DNA of 25,482 nt, taken from assembly GCA_020736575.1 (NCBI GenBank), contig JAGPYM010000128.1, positions 1 through 25,482 on the forward strand, given 5' to 3'. This document shows positions 9,681 through 18,602 of this stretch, piece by piece (positions within the stretch are counted from its first letter, which is position 1; the number at the start of each line of letters is the position of its first letter). The notes below the pieces were generated by a model. The model saw only the letters and a program-made list of their open reading frames with translations. It did not search any database and had not been told where the DNA came from. The DNA comes from Thelonectria olida (Eukaryota > Ascomycota > Sordariomycetes > Hypocreales > Nectriaceae). Both the position numbers and the translations under genes were made by a program.

Positions 9681-11519
9681 ATGGCACGCGTACGATCGCT
9701 CCCAAAGGCTTCTAAAACCGCTCTACAAGAAGAAAGAAATGTTGCTATGATTGCGGCCCGGAAACCGGTTGAACGGCGGTACACAGGGGCTGCTGCGGCC
9801 GCCCCGAAGACCCCGACTTCCTATTGCAAACTTGCCCTTGGCCTTGGAGTCACAAAGTCAACTGTTGCTCGGATTTGCAGCTCATCACCGAAGACCCTTC
9901 CTGCAGGGAAAAAGGGGCGCCCCGAGCTCCTCACGGAGTCAGAAGAAACAGCCCTATATCGTATGGCTCGAACGGTCCGGCTTTCCAGCTAACAAGCTGC
10001 AAGTTGAAGAGGCTGCCTGTGAGCTCCTACGCCACCGGGGCATCGAAAAGGACTCAATGTCAAAGATGTGGCATTCACGTTTCTAAAAAGCCGCCCAGAG
10101 CTCAAAAAGTCATATATCAAGGCCATGGATAAGGCTCGCCGGTTGTTCGAAGCCTCGATGTTGAACACAGCAAGCATTTCTTCACACGGCTTCAGGAAAT
10201 CATGTGGATGTTCAGATTTGGCCCCTCAGAGACCTGGAATGAAGACGAATGTGGTATTCAAATCTGCTGCCTTCGAGAACGCATTCAGGTCATCAGAACG
10301 CGCACATCACGCGCCCAGCGCCCTTAGATCAATGACCCTGCTAATCATGAGTCTGCTACACTTCTAGGGTTAGGAAATGCTATCGGGGCCACAATTCCGC
10401 CTTGGCTGGTGTTCAAAACCTTGCCAACCGAGAGCTGAGTCGAAATCGGCGATGACGGCATACCAGGCATGAGATTTGCACAGTCAGACACGGGTTTCAG
10501 CAACCAGAAGATCTCTCTCGAGTGGTTACGCACATTTGACCGCTATTCATGGGCAGAATCTGCCCCAGCCAAGCAGCGACGCGTTTCTTTTGAAGAATAG
10601 TTCAGTTGCGATGAATTCCTTCGAGAAACTGAGAGGTGGAATAGGTGCAGCCGGCTCCTTATCGAGCATGATGATGATGAAAAGGTCTACCGTATGTTGA
10701 TTATTGATGGCGTTACTGGTCATAAATCCCTCGATTTTATCGAAGATTGCATTATGTTCGATATTATCATCTGTATCCTGCCCTTGCTGCCTCAAGAGCA
10801 TAGATTTATGCATGCACGACAGCCTCGCCGATATTCGCGCTCGATACAGCGCTATGATGAGCTCACCTACGTTGCGGGCTCTGGATCTCAGCGCTGATGT
10901 TTGTACAGAGGCACGCTTGATGCATCAGCAGCGTGAGGCATTCATTGATCATCGTCATCGCCAGATCGATGAATATGCTAGCCAAAGGAAGAACGGCAAG
11001 CGGATTAAGCCAAGCGGCGAGTTCATCACTAGTGTCAGCATTGAGGATATTCGTCAGCAACACGAGGAAATCACCAAGGCAACAGAGGAGGCAAGGGCAC
11101 AACTTCGCAGCGGCAGATCCCTTATTATTAGTGAGCAGGCAAGACTGAAGACCATATGGCGGGAAGCTAGGGACTCACCTAACAACTCCCTAGGGAAATA
11201 GTTGACTAAGAAGTGGCTTATTGATATGAAGAAATATGAGGAATATCTCTCGATGGATAAGAACAGGAAGGACTTTTCGGACCTTTTGAAGCCTATTAAG
11301 GAGGAGGGATTCATGATCGATACCAAAGGCTCTGCTGAGTTCATTGCAGCCCGCGATAAAGCCTGCCGCTCTGAGCGAGCCTTCCGGTCCATGGACCCCA
11401 ACGCATGGGATAGAAGTGATGATACAGTTACATTCACAGGCCTTGGCCCCTTCATTGACAATTATGATGAAGATGACGATACCCAAGCACTCGAAATACA
11501 AGGAATTGCGAGCCCCTGA
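9681..11519 (+). pseudogene. pogo/Fot DDE transposase, frameshifted and nonsense-mutated
   Basis: The start ATG at 9681 opens MARVRSLPKASKTALQEERN, a typical pogo N-terminus followed by a helix-turn-helix (LGVTKSTVARI). The frame is lost at about 9960-9990 and homology continues in other frames: LERSGFPANKLQVEEAACEL from about 9970, then the catalytic core in one frame from about 10145 to 10894. That core has the first Asp in NEDECGIQ (GAC 10244-10246), GNAIGATIPPWLVFKTLPTE, and the second Asp in LIIDGVTGHKS (GAT 10706-10708). It contains stops at 10325-10327 (TAG), 10436-10438 (TGA) and 10598-10600 (TAG). The third catalytic Asp region (usually ...LQPLD) is unrecognisable. After another frame change at 10800-10900, a helical C-terminal tail runs to a stop at 11199-11201 and on in the same frame to about 11519. 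Decay is by indels as well as point mutation. Confidence 0.82.
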
Positions 11520-12115
11520 GCCAGAAACGCCGCCCGGAATAACCTCATTGCCGCCCCCGATGCCCCTCGACCTCCAACCTGACTTCCCGACCGACGAGAC
11601 CCCCTGCCCGCCGCAGCAGGGTCGTGAGAGTGCATATAAGAAGATCATGAAGATGGTGAAGGCATTTAGAGACCTGGATGAGCAGCCTAGATGCCAGGCT
11701 TCTACAGAAAACGCACAGGTAGTTGGATTAATGTGATGCCCAGTTGCCCCAGCTGCCGGGCCCAGGGCCGGCCCAGAACGTGGTCTCCTACGTCAATCAG
11801 ACAAGCATTTTCAGTATACAACATCTTAATTCGATTAAAATCACGCCCAAAAACACAGCCTGAGAGATCACAATGACTTGGAAGGTTGGAAAGTTGGACA
11901 AGCTAGGTAGGGAGGCTAGGCAGGCAGCTCGAGGCGGGCATGATCATTTGAGCCCAAAAACGCGATTTCCACCATTTTCATCAATGTGTTCACAATCAGC
12001 TGATCCTCGGGCTTCAATTTGATATATTTTGGCTATAAATCTCAAAAGACAACAGCATGAAAATTCATCTCGCTATTTGGTTGATTTTCATAGCTTAAAC
12101 CGTTGAAAGGGAGGC

Positions 12116-12206
12116 GTCCCGGATTAATGGAGAGCCTCGCGATTTTTGGGGCCAACTAAAGGGCTTCGCCCTTTAGTTCGTTTAGTCTCCCCCTGCAACC
12201 GACGGG
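12116..12206 (-). repeat. right terminal inverted repeat of the second transposon
   Basis: Read on the minus strand it repeats the left arm but contains an additional perfect palindrome at 12154-12178 (11-bp arms AACTAAAGGGC/GCCCTTTAGTT around TTC). Whether the left arm lost it or the right arm gained it cannot be told from one copy. Confidence 0.8.
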
Positions 12207-12268
12207 TAGTGAAACTAGTGAGAATTATTCCTCCAATTCTAAGGCCGTATGCCTCCATCTCGTCAATA

Positions 12269-12821
12269 TCAACAATATCTAAGATCGCGTCGAGGCCCAT
12301 TCAACAGCCTATTAGCAACAAGACCCCCAAGAGTTGACATTGCAAACGTCCGCTTGCTATCTGGATGCCCATCATGCATCGTGTCCAGAACCATCGCACC
12401 CACCGCTGCCGTTGCGACTCTCGTTCCCTTGGCTCCAGTCCACTCGCCAGGCTCTTTTCTTATCCGGAATGCCTCCACGGCAGCAGCGTCGATGGCCGCG
12501 TTGATAGCATGTTCTAGCTTCCGTTAGGACTGCGGCTCGCTTTCGTCGCGTCTCTTTCTACTGTGATGACGGGCTCGGCGGGATGACTGGGCGGCTGTGT
12601 TGATGGTAGTGATGAGGTCGATCGAGGGACTGAGCACGCCTCTTCTCAGAATGATACGTCCTGGAGCAATGATCTTGGGCTGGAACCCCCAGGTCAAAAC
12701 TTTGGGGACTTAGAAACCTGGCCCTTGGCCTGCCGCTGTCTTCGCTGTGTTGCGTTTCGTCCTCCAAAGAATCTGGATAACTGCCGTAAGGCGAACTCCT
12801 TTGCCGTTGCCGAGAGAACAT
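12269..12821 (-). pseudogene. fungal protein with conserved glycine-zipper-like C-terminus, probably broken
   Basis: The minus strand encodes, from about 12521 down to TGA at 12269-12271, KLEHAINAAIDAAAVEAFRI, then RKEPGEWTGAKGTRVATAAV and GGLVANRLLNGPRRD. That is the conserved C-terminal block of a widespread fungal hypothetical protein family (Ser/Arg-rich N-terminus, Gly/Ala C-terminal helix pair). Directly upstream in the same frame is an Arg/Ser-rich run (SRRARHHSRKRRDESEPQS) ended by TAA, where Gln would be expected. A second frame, starting with ATG at 12819-12821, gives an Arg/Ser/Pro-rich N-terminus (MFSRQRQRSSPYGSYPDSLE) that stops at 12558. One frameshift and one stop separate the parts; a small intron is a less likely explanation. 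The molecular role of the family is unknown to me. It lies about 50 bp from the transposon's right end. Confidence 0.55.
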
Positions 12822-13207
12822 TTATGCATGATTGCTAATAAAATTGGGTGAAATGTTGGATATTCTGGCTAATCCAATGAAATATTTATGTGGCAATATC
12901 AAGAGATATTCGCATCTCATATATCCATCCTTCCCCCTACCCTACCTTGGATATTCCCTCGCTTCAGCACTGAGGTGCGCCACATTGGCATCACTCTCGC
13001 CACATTCGCCTCTGAAGTATATCCAAGGCGAATCACATTTTACAGATCACAACACCTATCTGTTCCGTACACGTCATCTTTTATGAAATCTTCATCCAAG
13101 TATATCTGTATTATACTTGAAATAAGTAATTATCGGAGTGTGCACAGAGGACGTAAGTATTTGGAGATGACACCGGGACGGAAGTGCCTATGGCAATAAG
13201 AAATATA
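12822..13207. other. no gene recognised
   Basis: Moderately AT-rich sequence with scattered short frames on the plus strand (12832-13086 and 12888-13199) that show no motifs and no codon bias. It may hold the promoter of the minus-strand gene ending at 12269. Confidence 0.4.
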
Positions 13208-13519
13208 TTACAGTGCTAAGATGTTCAAGTATTTCGACCACGCCAGGTACCTCATCAATATCAGGTGAGCCTTCTGTTTCCAATTCGCAGCGACCGCTCT
13301 CATATCATGGAAGATGGATGCGAGTTTATCTCTGTCCTCTCCCTCCCTCTCAGCGAGCATTAAGATCAGATCCTTGCAGCTCTCGATGGCTTGAACTGCG
13401 GTCGAACCCTGACCTCGCTCTATGTTTTCGTTGAGATCCTCATCCTAGGGGGTCTGCCGTCTTGCTGCTCTCGTTGCGCTGAAGTATTCAATATTTTTCT
13501 AGGGTGGAGGGGTGGAGAC
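13208..13519 (-). pseudogene. relic of an unidentified helical protein
   Basis: One minus-strand frame is open from 13519 to TAA at 13208-13210 except for two TAG codons (13499-13501 and 13445-13447), both one C-to-T from CAG. Its translation looks like a real, amphipathic alpha-helical protein: DEDLNENIERGQGSTAVQAI, then ESCKDLILMLAEREGEDRDK and a hydrophobic-basic stretch. I do not recognise the family. The in-frame TAGs point to RIP-like mutation of a gene remnant. Confidence 0.4.
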
Positions 13520-13758
13520 TTAGCGATGATGTCTAGAAGTGCGGAGGGCCGCAGAGAAACGGCATGCGCATAATTGCGACATCTAATCTCTGGCGTAGTA
13601 ATTCATAGAAGGAAATCTCTTGCTTCAACATACAACTCGAGCGTGCATTATTATCGGGCTACAAAAGTACAACATCCAAACGTCGTCATAAACGAAGAAA
13701 AAGTAGAACAATAGGAACTGCGGAACAAGAAAAAACACTTCACCGCTTCGTTGGAGCT

Positions 13759-14470
13759 ATGGAGGTGGTCTATAGCGCTTTCGAAGACTTCACTGAAGAG
13801 AGACTGAAGAGGAGGCCGAAAATTGGAACCCGCCCGAGAATCCTGGCGCAGGCGGCCACCGCGATCGCTACCTATGGACAGATGCCTTCGGTGTCGTGCA
13901 TTTCGTAACCTTGTTCAGGGAGACCTCGTCGCCAAAGTATCTAGTGCTCGCGAAGGGCCTCGTTCAGGCTGTCCACGACAGACTGGGGTGGACGAAAAAT
14001 GGATTTGCAAGACTCCCCGGCGCGACGGATGAGGAGCCTCTAATGGGGGATTAAGAATTGGGAAACTGTCTCCTTCGGGAGCGATAGAGATGGTCAGTAT
14101 GATATTACTTAACACTCTGGACGTTCACCCTGAATCGCGTCTCGCTGGCCACCGACGACGGCAAAGCCGATCCACCCGCGATTCGCTCTCCGCACTCCGC
14201 AGGCCATTGGGCGATATGAAGATGGTCTGGAAGATCTCGATGGATATGAGAAGTGTTCTGGTTGCCTCTGAAGGCCACCTAGACGCTGCAACGGACTTTA
14301 CCATCTCCAGACTCAGCGGACTGCGGCGAGGCAGGGCGGCGAGGAGCTCCTCAAACAGGAAACAGAAGACTACTCGTGCTTGCATGGACATTTCTTGCTT
14401 TGGCGATGACGAGCATCTCGAGTCGAGTGTGGCAACATTGGTAGAGTTTTGCGAGAAGCATCTTGAACAA
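13759..14470 (+). pseudogene. RYLWTDAFGV-family protein (six-hairpin-glycosidase-like), heavily frameshifted
   Basis: Successive frames rebuild a conserved fungal/bacterial protein in the right order: MEVVYSAFEDFTEERLKR from ATG 13759; NWNPPENPGAGGHRDRYLWT followed by DAFGVVHFVTLFRETSSPKY and RLPGATDEEPLMG (about 13829-14047); GLRIGKLS; DGQY; YYLTLWTFTLNRVSLATDDG; then VWKISMDMRSVLVASEGHLD (about 14224-14283) and a Glu/Gln-rich tail. At least five frame changes and several stops are needed, so the gene is dead. I recall this family as alpha/alpha-barrel, hairpin-glycosidase-like proteins of uncharacterised substrate, and I hold that functional label loosely. The order and density of conserved segments make the homology itself fairly secure. 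Confidence 0.65.
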
Positions 14471-14600
14471 CAGGCAAATATGGACCCGAGGCCGATTTCG
14501 CAGGTTATATACTTGTCTGCAATGATTGTCGGCGGTAAGTCGAGATATACCCCAGGAAATGCAAGTGGATGTTCTAATTGTTCATAGCTTTTTGTAACGA
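14399..14600 (+). pseudogene. conserved-looking coding scrap with possible intron
   Basis: The plus frame following the previous relic continues as SSVATLVEFCEKHLEQQANM and DPRPISQVIYLSAMIVG, ending in a good donor (GTAAGTCG at about 14534) with a plausible branch TTCTAAT and acceptor TTCATAG about 50 bp on (14587), followed by AFCNEYVG. It reads like genuine protein. I cannot tell whether it is the 3' part of the preceding gene or a separate fragment, and I do not recognise the family. Confidence 0.35.
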
Positions 14601-14660
14601 GTACGTCGGTGATTTATAAGGCGAAAGGGATGTTCATATTCCTATCCAGTACTAGATGGA

Positions 14661-15030
14661 TTAACTATTGACCTCGATGCCCCCATTGGGATGCAGAGTC
14701 TGCCCCTTCATAAACGCACTCTCCTTAGATGCGAGGAATGCATAACTCCGTCGCGATTCACTCGGGCTGTCCCACTCTATCCATCGACGTCCAATCCCCC
14801 CGCCCGTGACCCTTTTCACTCTGCTCGCTCACACCCGTGGCCACAAGTGGCGTCCACACCGTCCCGGCAGCAACTGCGTTGACACAATACACTTCTTAAC
14901 CAGCTGTTTGGAGAGTGCACGAGTGAATGCAACCATGGCGCCCTTGCTCGTCGCATAGTATCTGGCTTCATCTAGGGCTGATTCCTGTCTGTACTTTCAT
15001 TTACTTACCCCTTGACTTTGAGTTTAGCTG
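14661..15030 (-). pseudogene. C-terminal half of a short-chain dehydrogenase/reductase
   Basis: The minus strand carries the SDR active-site segment ARYYATSKGAMVAFTRALSK (Tyr-x3-Lys at 14943-14957), then VNAVAAGTVWTPLVATG, DWTSMDRVGQP and, at the 3' end, ASKESAFMKGQTLHPNGGIE, with a stop at 14661-14663. This matches the catalytic and C-terminal half of NAD(P)H-dependent SDRs of the YghA/general-stress type, including the PNGG tail. The Rossmann N-terminal half is absent. At least two frameshifts (near 14880 and near 14735) and one in-frame stop (TGA, near QP) break it. A GTAAGT..CTAG pair just before the Tyr-x3-Lys exon may be an original intron. Confidence 0.7.
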
Positions 15031-15215
15031 ATGTGACTCCCCATGTTGAATTGCCAAGGCTGCTGATGGCCGAGATGGTCTTTGATGCTTTACGCTGTAT
15101 CTCATCCATGTGAGGCTTCCATTGGAGCGCGGTAGTCCAGGTGCCTCCTCAGGTGCCTGGGTTTCCCTGTTACAGGCAATATTCGAGCATTGAACTACAT
15201 CTTAGCAACCCGTAA
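15025..15215 (-). mobile_element. LINE reverse-transcriptase scrap (Tad-like)
   Basis: The minus strand reads ILPVTGKPRHLRRHLDYRA and, one frame over, WKPHMDEIQRKASKTISAIS followed by SLGNSTWGV. This resembles the segment just after the reverse-transcriptase core of fungal non-LTR retrotransposons (YLGVxLD..L.WK.H...I..KA....L..L..STWG). Only about 60 residues are present, with a frameshift and a stop. It abuts the truncated SDR, so it may mark an insertion that removed the SDR's N-terminal half. Confidence 0.5.
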
Positions 15216-15259
15216 CGTCAGCTGGGGCTTCTTTACGTCCAAGTAGCATCTCCGCGGGC

Positions 15260-15684
15260 TTAATTCAAGATGCACTGCGTTACATTCCCAGTACAAGGTG
15301 AAGGGCCCCTCGGGAGTGCTCCACTACCCGTATATCACATCGGCGATGAGCATGGACCTGAGGATGGCGCCATAAACCCCGCCACAAAGGCAAGACCTGT
15401 GGTCGGACCCAGATTGTATTTCTGCCAGGCTTCTCGGGGCGATCTGCCCTTGAGATCCTAGTTGGGCCACACTGCCGTAAGGCAGGCGAGGAAGAGCGGC
15501 ACCAAATACGTCGCTGCCGTGCAGAGGAAGAAATTGTGAGGATATGCCCACCCGCCTTTAGTACCTGAGAGCCGGGATCGTACCTAGCCTTGTTATCTTT
15601 AGTGAGCCAGCGGAGGTAGACTTCTTCCAGCCACGGTACCCATTTTTCGTATTGCTCATTGTACGTTTTTTTTTGGATGCACAA
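15260..15684 (-). pseudogene. relic of an unidentified fungal protein
   Basis: Minus strand from ATG 15684 gives MCIQKKTYNEQYEKWVPWLE followed by EVYLRWLTKDNKARYD, a motif-like N-terminus I associate with small fungal LEA/stress-like proteins. After a frame change at about 15570 the frame holding TAG 15458-15460 and TGA 15335-15337 continues with a hydrophobic segment, NFFLCTAATYLVPLFLACLT, then SPREAWQKYNLGPTTGLAFV. The two parts may belong to one gene, split by a frameshift or intron, or to two. The terminal stop would be TAA at 15260-15262. Function unknown. Confidence 0.4.
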
Positions 15685-15689
15685 ATATG

Positions 15690-16233
15690 ATGAATCCTGC
15701 GTGGAGATGAATCACTGCAAATTATTTCAAGTAAGTCCGTTTATACACAGCCCGAGCAGTCCTTGGCCAAGGCATCGTCAGCGACTTGTGATTTTTGAGG
15801 ATTCGTCATTCTTAGCCTCATGTGGCACACAGCCTTCGTCTCATAGGCTAGAACATGCAAATTGGTGGGTGGTGGCATCAATTATGCAACATGATGCCAT
15901 CTTGGTAAGGGGTTTAGTTGAGAATCGACAGCGAGGACCATGGGGAGGGTCGGCACCAGCTCACCGTCCGGAGAAGCGACTCAGAGCATCAGCCGTGTAA
16001 TACCGAGTGTACAACAAGCCTCCTCGCAAACGACAGAAATCCGTATCCCCCCGAACCCCGTCCTCCAGCTCCCTTCCCTCCTCCTCCTCTTCCTTCCCCA
16101 CCACTCTGTCCCTCCAAAATCCAACACCTTTTTTCTGGATCTGAATCTTTTTCCTTTTACCTCCGTCTTTGTTTGTTGCGATAACCCTTTGAGATACGCC
16201 CCAATACCTACTCCCACGACAACACTATTCAAA
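15690..16233 (+). promoter_or_regulatory. upstream region and pyrimidine-rich leader of the PH-domain gene
   Basis: No coding frame is convincing here. From about 16050 to 16150 the plus strand is strongly C/T-rich (runs such as CTCCCTTCCCTCCTCCTCCT), the pattern found immediately upstream of well-expressed filamentous-fungal genes around the transcription start. The leader ends in CAAAATGGCC, a good fungal start context. Confidence 0.55.
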
Positions 16234-17092
16234 ATGGCCGAGGAACACAACGTCGAGGTCCCTCAGGAGACCACGCCCGAGACCACTCCCGCTCCCGCTC
16301 GCGTCCCCGCCACCGAGGACAAGCCTGCTGAGATTGAGGAGTCCAAAGCTGAGGACAAGAAGGAGGAGGTCAAGCCCGTCGAGGAGGGCCATCTAGGCCA
16401 CAAAGCTCACGGCCTCAGCTTCCCCAAGTAAGCCCTTGCCCGTGCGTTGCGGCGGCGCGTCGCATCGTGAAGCACATGACCCATTTGCTGACCTTGATTG
16501 CCCCACAGGAACCTGATTGCAAGCAAGGAGTTCTTCTTCTTCGGCACCGACGCCTTCGAGCCCAAGACACTTGCCCACTACCTCAAGACCGAGAAGTCGG
16601 CCGAGACTGCCCACAGCAACATCGCCTGGGCTTCCCACACTGGTCAGGGTCTCCTCTTCGTCGGCGACAAGAAGAACCCTTCCAGCATCATCAGCCTGGT
16701 AAACTAAGCTCCCACGGGTCCACAAAGACCCCAGCTGCAGCGTGCGTACTTGTAGTTTATTCTAACGACGCGCCCCACAGGCTGATGCCACCGAACCCGA
16801 GACCGATGGCTCCCACAAGTTCCACTTCTCCTCCAAGGGCAAGAAGCACAGCTTCAAGGCCGCCAATACTGCTGAGCGTGACAGCTGGGTCGCCCAGCTG
16901 AAGCTCACGATCGCCGAGGCCAAGGAGCTCGCTGCCACCGTCACCGCGTCTGAGGCTTACAAGAAGACCATTGAGAGCCTCACGCTTGCTCCTCCCAAGA
17001 AGGAGAAGGCCGCCAGCCAGGCTGAGCCCGAGGCCGAGAACAAGCCCGACAACGTGGCTTCCTCGACCCCTGGAGCCACTGCCGACACCTAA
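16234..17092 (+). CDS. PH-domain protein, Meu6-like, three exons
   Basis: Exons 16234-16427, 16509-16698 and 16781-17092 join to 696 nt, 231 aa. Introns are 16428-16508 (GTAAGC..CCACAG, phase 2) and 16699-16780 (GTAAAC..TCTAACG..CCACAG, phase 0). Residues 1-60 are Pro/Glu/Lys-rich and probably disordered. Residues about 62-180 form a pleckstrin-homology domain, opening KNLIASKEFFFFGTDAFEPK, with WASHTGQGLLFVGDKK in the middle and the hallmark C-terminal-helix Trp (W164) in AERDSWVAQLKLTIAEAKEL. The last 50 residues are Lys/Glu/Ala-rich. The arrangement matches the fungal family that includes S. pombe Meu6 (meiotic expression up-regulated). PH domains commonly bind phosphoinositides or proteins; the ligand here is unknown. 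An in-frame ATG at 15940 was rejected as start because it lies before the pyrimidine-rich leader. Codon use is C-rich in third positions, unlike the surrounding relics, which supports an active, well-expressed gene. Confidence 0.93.
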
Positions 17093-17707
17093 ATGGGTTG
17101 CGGTAGTTGATCGGCTCCAACCTTGAAGACAAATCGACTTCAAAAATCGAGACAACACTACACGCATGAAAGGGTTAGGAATGGAAGGATGGTTCTACAT
17201 TTCTTCGCAAGATACCGAGATACCCTGTCAAGACTGCTTCGCCGATACCAATTTCCACACTTTTCTTTTCCTTTTTATTTTTGGGCTTTGCAACAACGCA
17301 CAAGGGATAAAAAAAGAAAAAAAAAGAGAAAAAACGATTTCAACAATAAAAATACAAAACCATGAAAAAAATTATGCTGCTCGTTGCATGCTCGCTCTGC
17401 TTTTCTTCTAGTTGTTTTGTCTGATACCCGGGAATGAGATAACTAATACCTAAAAACACAAGTGCTGCGTGTTAAATATCTTAATGTCACACGTTTAGCC
17501 ACTACGGCAAAGGGGAATGATCACTCCGGTATTGCAAGTGCCTATTAGTGTATATTTAAAGCGACACCTTGTTAAAATGTGCATGTGTTTTTTGTTAGAA
17601 GAAGAAAACTAGCGCTAACCAGTGGAAGCTACTAACAAGAAGACCATCCACATCCTAGCAACCAATGAATCGGAATAGCCATTGATCCGTGACAACGGAT
17701 CTCAACA
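17093..17707 (+). other. 3' flank of the PH-domain gene
   Basis: AATAAA at 17345-17350, after an A-rich run at 17310-17340, is the best candidate polyadenylation signal, implying a 3' UTR of roughly 270 nt. No coding frame is recognisable beyond it. The composition stays ordinary up to about 17820 and then becomes AT-rich. Confidence 0.5.
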
Positions 17708-17944
17708 ATGTTCACTCTAGACACCAGTCTCGTAAACATCTCTATTGACGAAGGCAAGCTTGCAGTTGCAGAGGAGGATGTTGCTTTCGAGCGGGAGGCC
17801 TTTATTAATAGTATAACGTATCTCCTTAAGGCACTTCCCTAGGACTTTAATGTTTGCAAACTGAGGCAGATTTAGTCCGCTCTACCTAAGGATATTACTA
17901 ACCTGAACTTAGAGGCAGTTTAGCCTAAAGCTAGCTCCACTTAA
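17708..17944 (+). pseudogene. RIP-damaged coding remnant at the isochore edge
   Basis: From ATG 17708 a single frame reads MFTLDTSLVNISIDEGKLAV, AEEDVAFEREAFINSITYLL and onward to TAA at 17942-17944. It is interrupted by TAG at 17840-17842, 17873-17875 and 17921-17923, each one transition from CAG. With those read through, the translation is an acidic, leucine-heptad protein of 78 residues. I do not recognise it. Its position at the border of the AT-rich arm, and damage limited to TAG codons with no indel, suggest the edge of a repeated element exposed to RIP. Confidence 0.45.
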
Positions 17945-18602
17945 TCTGCTTCTAATTAGCTATAATTTATTATATACTATAGTATTTAAATAATTATAAT
18001 TAATTTAATGTTTATTATTAGCTTTCTATTACTATATTTAATATATCTTTTCTATTATATAATATAAATAAAATAAATATATAAAATTTTTAAAATTATA
18101 GTTTATTATAAATATAATTTTATTAGCTTAATTAGAAAAAAGAATATTTTTTTAATTAAAATAATATGTTAAATAGATAATAGAAAAGTTAAATAGGCTT
18201 TTATAAAAGCATTTATATAAATAGTAAATAAAGTTATATATAAAATATTAAATAGGTTTAATAAGGGGCTTTTAATTATAAGTATTAAAATTACTATTTA
18301 AGGATTTAAATAGGTTTAAAACTATAATATTTAAAATAAATATAAATTTAATAAGTTTATTATTATATTATTTAATAGAAATAATAGTTAAAATAGAGTA
18401 ATACTTACTAATTAAAAGTTATAACTTAATAGTTAAAATAATTATAAAAAATATATAAATACCTTTTTAAATAAATATCTATTTTAGCTATACTAATTCT
18501 TCCCCTAGTAAAATTTACTAATAATAGCTTTTAAAATTATTAGTTATATTATATAAGGAGAAAACTAAGTTTAAAATCTTTAAATACTTTAATTATAAGT
18601 AA

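Larger units (their letters stand above)
9504..12215 (+). mobile_element. second pogo/Fot-type transposon, decayed
   Basis: The ends are inverted copies of each other. On the left, ACCCGTTGGTTGCAGGCGGA begins at 9514; on the right the minus strand reads ACCCGTCGGTTGCAGGGGGA. Similarity continues through ACTAAAC(C/G)AACTAAAGGG and again at CCCCAAAAATCGCG and CATTAATCCGGGAC. TA dinucleotides at 9502-9503 and 12216-12217 are the likely target duplication, giving about 2.7 kb, but the outermost few bases of the two ends match poorly, so the boundaries are approximate. Inside lies a pogo-family transposase in the forward orientation. Its ends share nothing obvious with the 2143-4004 element, so it is a different family. 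Confidence 0.8.

Noticed and set aside
13391..13407. GGTCGAACCCTGACC-like string reminiscent of a tRNA T-arm.
   Set aside because: No matching acceptor, D-arm or anticodon arm at the expected distances on either strand.
15940..16233. In-frame upstream ATG at 15940 that would extend the PH-domain protein by 98 residues.
   Set aside because: The extension translates a pyrimidine-rich leader into low-complexity Pro/Leu/Ser sequence; ATG 16234 has a good start context and fits the family N-terminus.
16757..17167. 136-codon minus-strand frame opposite exon 3 of the PH-domain gene.
   Set aside because: Shadow of the GC-rich coding exon on the other strand; Leu/Gly/Val-rich artefact composition.
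17686..17704. Short string ACAACGGATCTC resembling the start of fungal 5.8S rRNA.
   Set aside because: Only about a dozen bases match; the following TTGGTTCTGGC-type sequence is absent, so it is coincidence.
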